Shown piece by piece: positions 32,480-38,455 of a stretch of 38,455 bases of DNA (its first letter is position 1; each line of letters begins with the position of its first letter). The translations under genes and the position numbers were made by a program. Location of the stretch: the NCBI GenBank assembly GCA_016744535.1, contig JADGEE010000019.1:1-38455 (forward strand), read 5' to 3'. The notes under the pieces were generated by a model that searched no databases, was not told where the DNA came from, and worked only from the letters and a program-made list of their open reading frames with translations. The stretch comes from Campylobacteraceae bacterium (GTDB taxonomy: Bacteria; Campylobacterota; Campylobacteria; Campylobacterales; BB28).

Positions 32480-33739
32480 TTAATGAAAAGTTAATGGTTG
32501 GTTAATGAATTCTATTACAAAATAATTTTTATTATCTTTATGAAAATATTTAAATTTAAATTTATGAAGCTTTACTATTTCATTTACAATATAAAGTCCT
32601 AAACCAAACCCTTTTTGATTAATTTCATTTAAATTACCTTTAAAAAATGGTTCTATATATTTACTAAAATCCTCTTTTAACTCTTCGCTTTGATTTATAA
32701 AAGTTAAATTTTTATTTTTATTTTTAATTTCTACTCTTTTATTATTAGAATATTTAATAGCATTATCAATTAAATTTTTACAAATTAATGAAAATAGTTT
32801 AAAATCGACTTGCAAAACTTCATTCGTTAAATTATGTTTTACTAAACTTTTATCTAAAAAGAGTAATTCCATTGCATTATCTACAATATCAATTAATCTA
32901 TGCTCTTTTAAGTTAAGTTGAATATTATTAGAAGTTAGCCTCTCTATTTCACTCATCTCATTAATCAAAACCTCTAGTCTATTAAACACATTTTTTAAAA
33001 TAGTTTTATTTGTACTATCACATATTAACTCTATACAAATTTTTCCTTTTGTAATTGGAGTTTTTAATTCGTGCATTATGTTTCTTAAAAATAGTTTTCT
33101 AGCACCTCTTAAATTTTTAATTTTTTCAACAGCATTGTGAAACTCATTTGCCACAAGTGAAATTTCATCTCTTTTATCTGAAATAATATTTATATCTAAA
33201 TCTCCCTCACCAAATTTTTTTATCTCTTTTGCTAATCTCTTAAGTGGTAAAAGACTTCTTTTTAGTGCTAAATAAATAAGTGTAAGGACTGCTAAAATAG
33301 ACAAATAAATTAAAATTGCATAATATATATAATTCTCTTTTTTAGAAGTATCTTTAAGTAATATTTGAAAATCAATCTCATTTACATAAAAATACTTTAC
33401 TTCATTTAGAGTTAATATCTGTAATCCCTTTTGAACAATTTGAATAAATTGGTCATTTATTTTTAAATTTATTTTTGCTTCTCTGGCATATTGGAGTATA
33501 GGATATGGATTATTTACTATTTTTAAATTTTGATTAGATAAAACTTCTCTAAGCCTCTCAAAATCTCTATGTTTTCTAAATGAGTTTATAGCTTTTGATA
33601 TTTCTCTAGTTTTAATTACATCAATATACTCATACCTTGCATTTAATTCAACTAAAAAATAGATAAAAAGAGCTGTTATAAAACTGATAGCTAAGATAAA
33701 AATTATATTTAATTTTAAAAATATTGATTCTTGATTCAT
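32480..33739 (-). CDS. ArsS-type sensor histidine kinase (copy 2)
   Basis: 419 residues. TM1 at about 10-32 and TM2 at about 138-158 with a sensor of about 105 residues unlike that of copy 1. HAMP follows, then DHp with His223 in [15 protein letters not shown] and HATPase with [12 protein letters not shown] and GFGLGLYIV. The C-terminus carries a short extra tail (INQPLTFH). 58 consecutive bases (32613-32670) are identical to 30117-30174 of copy 1. It overlaps its response regulator by four bases. Signal unknown; ArsS relatives respond to acid or envelope stress. Confidence 0.92.
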   Translation of the reverse strand: MNQESIFLKLNIIFILAISFITALFIYFLVELNARYEYIDVIKTREISKAINSFRKHRDFERLREVLSNQNLKIVNNPYPILQYAREAKINLKINDQFIQIVQKGLQILTLNEVKYFYVNEIDFQILLKDTSKKENYIYYAILIYLSILAVLTLIYLALKRSLLPLKRLAKEIKKFGEGDLDINIISDKRDEISLVANEFHNAVEKIKNLRGARKLFLRNIMHELKTPITKGKICIELICDSTNKTILKNVFNRLEVLINEMSEIERLTSNNIQLNLKEHRLIDIVDNAMELLFLDKSLVKHNLTNEVLQVDFKLFSLICKNLIDNAIKYSNNKRVEIKNKNKNLTFINQSEELKEDFSKYIEPFFKGNLNEINQKGFGLGLYIVNEIVKLHKFKFKYFHKDNKNYFVIEFINQPLTFH

Positions 33740-34401
33740 TGACTTAAAAACTTATAACCTACTCCACGAATAGATTTAATATATTTTGGATTTTTTGAAT
33801 CATCATCTAGTTTTTGTCTAATTCTACTCACTATTACATCTATACTTCTATCGCTACTATCCCAATTTATCGCTTCAACATTATTTGCAATAAACTCTCT
33901 TGATATTACCATCTCTCTTTTTTCTATAAATAATTTCAATATCTCATATTCTGCTTGAGTTAAACTTAAAACTTCACCATTTTTTAATATCTGCATCTTC
34001 TCTTGATTAATTTGAAATTCACTATTTGAATTATTAATATTTGCATATCTTCTAAGCACACTTTTAACTCTTGCTACTAACTCTCTTGGCTCATAAGGTT
34101 TTGGTAAATAATCATCCGCACCTAACTCTAAACCCATTACTTTATCACTCAAATCACCTCTTGCAGTTGAGATAATAATAGGAGTGTTATATTTTTTACG
34201 AATTATTTTACATACATCAAGCCCATCCATTTCAGGAAGGGATAAATCTAAAATAATTAAATCATATTTATCAATTTCAAGTGAATTTAGTGCAGAGGAT
34301 GGTTTTGCAAAACCTGTCACATTCATACCGTAACTAGAGAGAAACTGTTTTAGGAGTAGAGTTATCTCTTCGTCATCCTCTATCATTAAAATTTCTACCA
34401 T
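33736..34401 (-). CDS. ArsR/OmpR-type response regulator (copy 2)
   Basis: 221 residues. Receiver with Asp9/Asp10, Asp52 in ILDLSLPEMDG, Thr79 and Lys101 in YLPKPYEPRE; winged helix with LTQAEYEILKLFI and SIRGVGYKFL. It is a clear paralogue of the regulator at 31264-31932 (same length, same key residues). ATG at 34401 follows TTGGAGTTAAA. It is first in the two-gene operon with kinase copy 2. The promoter lies in the short gap before the tRNA gene and is divergent from it. Confidence 0.93.
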   Translation of the reverse strand: MVEILMIEDDEEITLLLKQFLSSYGMNVTGFAKPSSALNSLEIDKYDLIILDLSLPEMDGLDVCKIIRKKYNTPIIISTARGDLSDKVMGLELGADDYLPKPYEPRELVARVKSVLRRYANINNSNSEFQINQEKMQILKNGEVLSLTQAEYEILKLFIEKREMVISREFIANNVEAINWDSSDRSIDVIVSRIRQKLDDDSKNPKYIKSIRGVGYKFLSQ

Positions 34402-34482
34402 TTTAACTCCAAAATTTTACTGTTATTTTAACATAAATTTATAAATTTCTTATTATTAAGTTAATTTTAATGAATATTCTTA

Positions 34483-34488
34483 TATAAT
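34483..34488 (+). promoter_or_regulatory. Candidate -10 of tRNA-Phe
   Basis: CTTATATAATTTC gives TATAAT 17 bases before the tRNA 5' end, with an AT-rich T-tract upstream. This is a good position for a tRNA promoter in a region divergent from the response regulator gene. Confidence 0.5.
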
Positions 34489-34505
34489 TTCACCTCATAA
34501 ATTAC

Positions 34506-34581
<76 letters not shown>

Positions 34582-34697
34582 CTCAACAAACCTCATAAAA
34601 TCAACAGTCTAAATCAAAAAGCATTAAAATTTAAGTTTTCTAAAGAAAATGTTTTCCAAGCTATTTCAATTTTGCTCGTTATTGATAATAATTTTAT

Positions 34698-34836
34698 TTA
34701 ATTCCTGATGTTACGATGACTTTTCAAGAGTATCCATAGTTTGGGCTTTCAAAACATCTAATAATACACTGTTAATATGTCAAGAAGACCTATAATGGGG
34801 AATATATTAAAAAACTTAGCGTAACATCAGTTAATT
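34698..34836. mobile_element. MITE-like element with TIRs and 6-bp target duplication
   Basis: The element at about 34705-34830 is bounded by CTGATGTTACG (34705-34715) and its exact inverse CGTAACATCAG (34820-34830); a few further bases match weakly inside. It is flanked by TTAATT at 34698-34703 and again at 34831-34836, a 6-bp direct repeat like a target-site duplication (one unmatched C at 34704). The 126-bp interior has no long open frame, so it would be non-autonomous. The parent transposon is not in the window. Confidence 0.55.
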
Positions 34837-34928
34837 AGTATCGTATTTGAGTAGTTTAAGTTTACATGTTTTCCAATCTTTACCATTTTTTTAATAGATT
34901 CTGAATTACAATGTTTACATTTCATCAT
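34827..34928 (-). pseudogene. Possible transposase N-terminal fragment
   Basis: A 33-residue open frame from ATG 34928 reading MMKCKHCNSESIKKMVKIGK and on to a TGA inside the repeat of the MITE-like element. A start of the MKCxxCxS form with Lys-rich follow-up resembles the zinc-ribbon beginning of IS1- or IS1595-type transposases, but only one CxxC knuckle is present and there is no catalytic domain. Taken as debris; the attribution is weak. Confidence 0.3.
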
Positions 34929-35158
34929 TTAAGCTTTTTTTTGATTTTTTTTCATAATTTTAGCATATCTTATATTTTTAAATTAATTTAGCTGTGAAAG
35001 AACGCAACGCCAAAGATAAAAAATAAGGAGAGGATAGATTGAGATGTGGGGGGACATCCCAAAAAATATGAGGTTGAGGAAAAATTTAAATTGATTTATA
35101 TTTAAATAAATTTTTTATACCTTAAAAGTATAAGATAAAACTACTAATGAATATTAAA

Positions 35159-36055
35159 TCAAATGTTAATGAATGTTAATAGACTTATAATAATAATAAG
35201 AAAAATATCTATTTTATTTTTAAATTTAAGTGAACCTAATACATCACTTTTTAATATTTTTTTTCTACCATCTCCAAAATATGGCTTTTTTTTAATTTTT
35301 CCAAAATAACTAGTATCACCACCTAGAGAAATATTAAGTGAAATTGCCATTGCTGAAATTGGATAACCTGCATTTGGACTTTCATGTAAATTTGCATATT
35401 TTATAAATTTAAGATTATCTATTTTAAGTGAAAATAAAATAATTAAGATAGCCGTTAATCTAGCAGGAATAAAATTTATAATATCATCAAATTTTGCGGA
35501 AAATTTACCAAAATTTATATATTTATCATTTTTGTATCCAACCATAGAATCAAGTGTATTAATAGCCTTATAAACCATAACCCCCTCTAATCCAAATAGT
35601 ATTAAATAAAAAAGTGGTGCTACAACTCCATCGCTTAAATTTTCTGCATAAGTCTCAATACAAGCTTTATTAATACTACTTTCACTTAAATTTTTAGTAT
35701 CACGACTTACAAGCATAGAGATTAAATATTTAGGATTATTTGAATTAATAACACTTTTAACACTATTATAAAGCATTTTTGAAGCGATTGCTGTTGAGGC
35801 TAAAATTGAAGTTAAAATTATCTCTATATATATGTTATTAAATAATGAAAATATTAAAGTTATAAAAAAAGAGATAGAAAAAACTAAACTTAAAAGTGAA
35901 ATATTTAAAATAAAACCTCTAAAAATTGAATTTTTATAAAAATTTTTCTCAAACCAACTTATATATTTACCCATTATTACAACAGGATGAGTAATTTTAA
36001 ATTCACCTATAAACTTATCAATTAAATAAGCTATAAGTGATATTTCTAAATTAAT
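35159..36055 (-). CDS. cbiB: Cobalamin biosynthesis protein CbiB/CobD
   Basis: Membrane-embedded adenosylcobinamide-phosphate synthase, which attaches the aminopropanol(-phosphate) arm to adenosylcobyric acid. The frame contains [46 protein letters not shown] and SYFG, hallmarks of CbiB. The first canonical start is ATG 35974, but the frame is open to 36073, and the 27 codons before that ATG encode a TM helix and [13 protein letters not shown], the conserved HPVxxMG segment of the family. I therefore extend the gene to ATT 36055 ([12 protein letters not shown] follows), about 298 residues, the family's usual size. No ATG, GTG or TTG exists there in frame; ATT would be a rare start. GGGAAG lies 8 bases before it, inside the end of pyrE. 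It overlaps the pyrE stop. Confidence 0.85.
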   Translation of the reverse strand: MNLEISLIAYLIDKFIGEFKITHPVVIMGKYISWFEKNFYKNSIFRGFILNISLLSLVFSISFFITLIFSLFNNIYIEIILTSILASTAIASKMLYNSVKSVINSNNPKYLISMLVSRDTKNLSESSINKACIETYAENLSDGVVAPLFYLILFGLEGVMVYKAINTLDSMVGYKNDKYINFGKFSAKFDDIINFIPARLTAILIILFSLKIDNLKFIKYANLHESPNAGYPISAMAISLNISLGGDTSYFGKIKKKPYFGDGRKKILKSDVLGSLKFKNKIDIFLIIIISLLTFINI

Positions 36056-36662
36056 TTCCTCTACTTCCCGGTTTTATAGCTTTGCTTTTACCGGCTTTAC
36101 AAAGTGGGCAATCATTTGGCTCATAAATATCAAAAGTAAAATCTTCTAATGCAAAAAATGGCAAGTTTTTTGGTAATTTACACTCTGATTTAATTTCTGT
36201 ATTTGAATTTTCTCTTTTGCAAAATCCTCGATTAGCCAATGCTGAAAATGCCACAACTTTACCACCAAGCTCCTCTACAACTAAACTTGCTTCCATCGCA
36301 CTTCCACCAGTTGTGATAATATCTTCACAAATTAAAACTTTTTCACCATTTTTAACTTCAAACCCTCGTCTAAGACTCATCACTTTATCAACTCTTTCTG
36401 TGAATATAAATCTAACTCCTAATGCCCTAGCTAACTCATATCCAGCTAAAATTCCTCCTAATGCAGGTGAACATACTAAATCAATTTTAATTCCACTTGT
36501 TTTAATATTTTTAGCTAATGCTTGTGCTAATTTTTCAGAAGTTTTTGAATTTTCAAGAACTCTTGCAGATTGCAAATAAAACTCTGAATGATTTCCGCTA
36601 CTTAATAGAAAGTGTCCTTGAAGTAAGGCATTTGCATCTCTATAAATTTGTTCTACATTCAT
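36051..36662 (-). CDS. pyrE: Orotate phosphoribosyltransferase
   Basis: 203 residues; makes orotidine 5'-phosphate from orotate and PRPP in pyrimidine synthesis. Motifs are [15 protein letters not shown] at the N-terminus, [33 protein letters not shown] and the PRPP-binding loop [19 protein letters not shown]-terminal extension with cysteines ([19 protein letters not shown]) is typical of the Campylobacterota/cyanobacterial type. ATG at 36662 is one base beyond the frr stop, with AAAGGT inside frr as ribosome site. Third gene of secG-frr-pyrE-cbiB. Confidence 0.95.
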   Translation of the reverse strand: MNVEQIYRDANALLQGHFLLSSGNHSEFYLQSARVLENSKTSEKLAQALAKNIKTSGIKIDLVCSPALGGILAGYELARALGVRFIFTERVDKVMSLRRGFEVKNGEKVLICEDIITTGGSAMEASLVVEELGGKVVAFSALANRGFCKRENSNTEIKSECKLPKNLPFFALEDFTFDIYEPNDCPLCKAGKSKAIKPGSRGN

Positions 36663-36663
36663 T

Positions 36664-37221
36664 TTATACCTTTAATATTTCTGCCTCTTTCTGTTTTGAT
36701 AATCCCTCTGCTATTTTTGTAAATTCATCAGTAATCTTTTGAATCTCATCTTGAGCTTTTTTAGATTCATCTTCTGTTATTGATTTATCTTTTTCAAGCT
36801 TTTTAACATCATTATTAGCATCTTTTCTGATATTTCTAACTGAAACTTTAGCTTTTTCACCCATAATTTTGGTTTTTTTTGCTGTCTCTTTTCTCTGCTC
36901 AACAGTCATTGGAGGAAAAAATAGTTTTATAGATTCACCATCATTATTTGGGTTTACTCCTATATTTGCCTCTTGAATAGCTTTTTCAATATCTTTTAAT
37001 ATATTTTTTTCCCAAGGATTAATCACAATTGTAGTTGCATCTGGAGTTAAGACTGAACCAACTTGAGTTAGTAGAGTTGGTGTTCCGTAATAATCAACTT
37101 TAATACTTTCAACAATCGAAGTTGATACTTTACCACTTCTAAGAGTTGTAAAATCTTTTTTAAGTGCATCTATAGACTTATTCATACTCTCTTTTGTTTT
37201 ATTATAAATTTCATTTAACAT
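36664..37221 (-). CDS. frr: Ribosome recycling factor
   Basis: 185 residues, the standard length; splits post-termination ribosomes together with EF-G. Signature segments are [51 protein letters not shown] and [17 protein letters not shown]. The two-domain structure (three-helix bundle plus beta domain at about 30-105) is complete. ATG at 37221 follows AAGGAAATACT, 9 bases after the secG stop. Second gene of the secG-frr-pyrE-cbiB operon. Confidence 0.97.
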   Translation of the reverse strand: MLNEIYNKTKESMNKSIDALKKDFTTLRSGKVSTSIVESIKVDYYGTPTLLTQVGSVLTPDATTIVINPWEKNILKDIEKAIQEANIGVNPNNDGESIKLFFPPMTVEQRKETAKKTKIMGEKAKVSVRNIRKDANNDVKKLEKDKSITEDESKKAQDEIQKITDEFTKIAEGLSKQKEAEILKV

Positions 37222-37230
37222 AGTATTTCC

Positions 37231-37554
37231 TTACTTTTCATTTTCTGGAACTGCTGGTGCGTTTGGAGTAGAAGTTGTTGTAGAAGTTGGAACGATAGTC
37301 TCAATATTATCAATAATCGAGCCATTATACTCTTTATTGTAAAAATATCCTAAAGTTACAGTATTTGCAACAAATAAAAACCCAACAACAAAAGTAAATC
37401 TAGTTAAAAAATTTGCAGGTCCCTTTGCTCCAAACATAGAATCATTACTTCCACTATAAGCTCCTAAACCGATACTGGAACTTTTTTGAAGTAGAACTGA
37501 AATTGTTATCACTACTGCTAATACAAATTGCAAAATTAAAAAAAATTGAACCAT
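37231..37554 (-). CDS. secG: Protein-export membrane protein SecG
   Basis: 107 residues; small subunit of the SecYEG translocon. Two membrane helices (about 2-20 and 52-72) enclose the conserved LLQKSSSIGLGAYSGSNDS and MFGAKGPANFLTRFT loop. A Thr/Pro-rich tail (PTSTTTSTPNAPAVPENEK) follows, as is common in this phylum. ATG at 37554 follows AGAGGTATATTCAAA. It leads the operon with frr, pyrE and cbiB and is divergent from bioC. Confidence 0.95.
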   Translation of the reverse strand: MVQFFLILQFVLAVVITISVLLQKSSSIGLGAYSGSNDSMFGAKGPANFLTRFTFVVGFLFVANTVTLGYFYNKEYNGSIIDNIETIVPTSTTTSTPNAPAVPENEK

Positions 37555-37630
37555 TTTGAATATACCTCTTGCTAAATTTTGAAAATTTTATAATAATTCT
37601 ATCTAAAAATTGTTGATATAAAGTTAAAAA

Positions 37631-38329
37631 ATGTATAAGGTTCAAAAAGAGTTTTCAAGATTTGCAAATAGTTATGATAGATACAGTATTATCCAAAAAG
37701 ATGTCTCTATTAAATTAATTAATTTAATAGATTTTAAACCTCAAAAGATATTAGATTTAGGCTCAGGTACAGGTGAAGTTATTAGAAATATAAATTGGAA
37801 ATTTGATAAATTTATAGGAATTGATATTTCAGAAGATATGTGTAAAATACACCCTAAAAATAAAAATATTGAAGTTCAAAACTTAAGTTTTGAAGATGAA
37901 AATATTTATAATCAAAACTTAAATTTTGATATCGTGATTTCAAGCTCAGCAATACAATGGGCAAAAGATTTAAATAGGCTGTTTTTTAATATCTCAAAAG
38001 TGAGTCAAAATATAGCTTTTGCAATTTTTACATCAAATACATTTACAACTATTCATAAAATTTCAAATTTAAATTCACCAATTTACTCTTCAGAAGAGTT
38101 ATTGGAAAATTTAAATAGATACTTTAATTTTAGTTATGAAATAAAAAATTATAAATTAAAATTTGAGAATAAAATTGAGATGTTTAGATATATTAAAAAA
38201 AGTGGAGTTAGTGGAGGTTTTAAGAGGCTTGAGTTTAAAGATACTAAAAATTTAATTAAAAATTATCCATTTAATTACTTAGAATTTGAAGTTATATTTA
38301 TGGTAGGAGAAATTAAAAAAAATAAATAA
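37631..38329 (+). CDS. bioC: Malonyl-ACP O-methyltransferase (BioC-type)
   Basis: 232-residue SAM-dependent methyltransferase. An N-terminal FSRFANSYDRYSIIQKDV matches the BioC opening (F..A..YD....Q). Motif I ILDLGSGTGEVIRNI, then FIGIDISEDMC, and the post-II IVISSSAIQWAKDLNR with the SS..QW signature of BioC. BioC masks malonyl-ACP as a methyl ester to start pimelate synthesis for biotin. It is slightly short (usual 230-260). ATG at 37631 has only a weak ribosome site. Other bio genes are not in the window. It is divergent from secG; the 76-bp gap has TATAAT-like elements on both strands. Confidence 0.82.
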   Translation: MYKVQKEFSRFANSYDRYSIIQKDVSIKLINLIDFKPQKILDLGSGTGEVIRNINWKFDKFIGIDISEDMCKIHPKNKNIEVQNLSFEDENIYNQNLNFDIVISSSAIQWAKDLNRLFFNISKVSQNIAFAIFTSNTFTTIHKISNLNSPIYSSEELLENLNRYFNFSYEIKNYKLKFENKIEMFRYIKKSGVSGGFKRLEFKDTKNLIKNYPFNYLEFEVIFMVGEIKKNK

Positions 38330-38368
38330 AATTTTATTTCATCATTAATTTTTAGGCACTGACTAAAT

Positions 38369-38403
38369 AAGCTAAAAATAAATGGCTTTTTGATTAGCTT
38401 TTT
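38369..38403 (+). terminator. Possible terminator after bioC
   Basis: AAGCTAA (38369-38375) pairs with TTAGCTT (38394-38400) around an 18-base loop, followed by further T residues. It lies 40 bases after the bioC stop. The loop is long, so it is only a fair candidate. Confidence 0.4.
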
Positions 38404-38417
38404 GATAAAATTTGTTT

Positions 38418-38455
38418 ATGAAAAAATACAAAAAATATAAAAGATTAACAACATA
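38418..38455 (+). CDS. Possible 5' end of a gene cut by the window edge
   Basis: ATG at 38418 opens a frame MKKYKKYKRLTT that runs to the end of the window. A Lys-rich start is compatible with a signal peptide or a basic protein, but only 12 codons are visible. A TAAAAT -10-like element is directly upstream, leaving almost no leader and no ribosome site, so this start is doubtful. Confidence 0.2.
   Translation, partial: MKKYKKYKRLTT

Larger units (their letters stand above)
34582..35158. other. Gene-poor stretch with mobile-DNA remnants
   Basis: About 577 bp between tRNA-Phe and cbiB. It contains a MITE-like element (34705-34830), a short zinc-knuckle fragment on the minus strand (34827-34928), and a comparatively GC-rich patch at about 34990-35070 with a small hairpin. 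Bases 34582-34697 and 35095-35158 are plain AT-rich sequence with no feature that I can support. Confidence 0.55.

Noticed and set aside
37454-37645. 63-residue minus-strand frame overlapping secG and the bioC start
   Set aside because: It lies in another frame of secG, has no recognisable motif, and its composition is that of a shadow frame.

Overview
The window looks like chromosomal DNA of a Campylobacterota (epsilonproteobacterial) bacterium, most likely Arcobacteraceae or a close relative. The grounds are a very AT-rich composition (GC roughly in the high twenties by eye), strong use of AGA/TTA/ATT codons, TTG starts, and family-level markers: short DUF507-carA and frr-pyrE neighbourhoods, ArsS-type kinases with the [12 protein letters not shown] box, an OprD-like porin and a short DnaG. 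Genus assignment is inference.

Layout. 1-2.6 kb: a DUF4105/Lnb-N outer-membrane protein with its partner lipoprotein, and an unlisted 34-residue membrane peptide (minus strand). 2.7-6.7 kb: xseA-apbC(mrp)-dnaG (plus). 6.8-12.4 kb: a large secreted beta-propeller/cadherin-like protein, DUF507-carA, and a leucine-rich-repeat protein with a coiled C-terminus (plus). 12.4-17.7 kb: a tight minus-strand operon running porin, double-Cache chemoreceptor, unknown membrane-anchored protein, CobT-like enzyme. 17.9-21.9 kb: phoU-phoB-like-phoR-like, a cupin, a short YrdC/Sua5 protein and a membrane protein (plus). 22-23 kb: a divergent hxlR-type regulator and mdaB-type quinone reductase. 23.1-29.9 kb: a minus-strand operon DUF1538 - PII-like - dctQ - [C5 methylase - adenine methylase - HNH endonuclease] - dctM, in which a restriction-modification cassette sits exactly between the two TRAP membrane subunits. 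30-34.4 kb: two paralogous ArsRS-type two-component systems flanking a Spy/CpxP-like periplasmic protein. 34.5 kb: tRNA-Phe, followed by about 580 bp of mobile-DNA debris including a MITE-like element. 35.2-37.6 kb: cbiB-pyrE-frr-secG (minus). 37.6 kb to the end: bioC and the possible start of another gene.

How the genes work together. Housekeeping (DNA repair and replication, pyrimidine synthesis, translation recycling, secretion, biotin) is mixed with envelope sensing (Pho-like system, two Ars/Cpx-like systems with a periplasmic chaperone-like protein), uptake (porin, TRAP permease, DUF1538 with a PII-like partner) and cobamide assembly (CobT-like, CbiB). The accessory parts are the restriction-modification cassette, the LRR protein and the tRNA-adjacent debris. 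The most notable points are the cassette splitting dctQ from dctM, a 12-bp repeat read in two frames at the methylase overlap, the apparent non-canonical start of cbiB, and the MITE-like element with a 6-bp target duplication.
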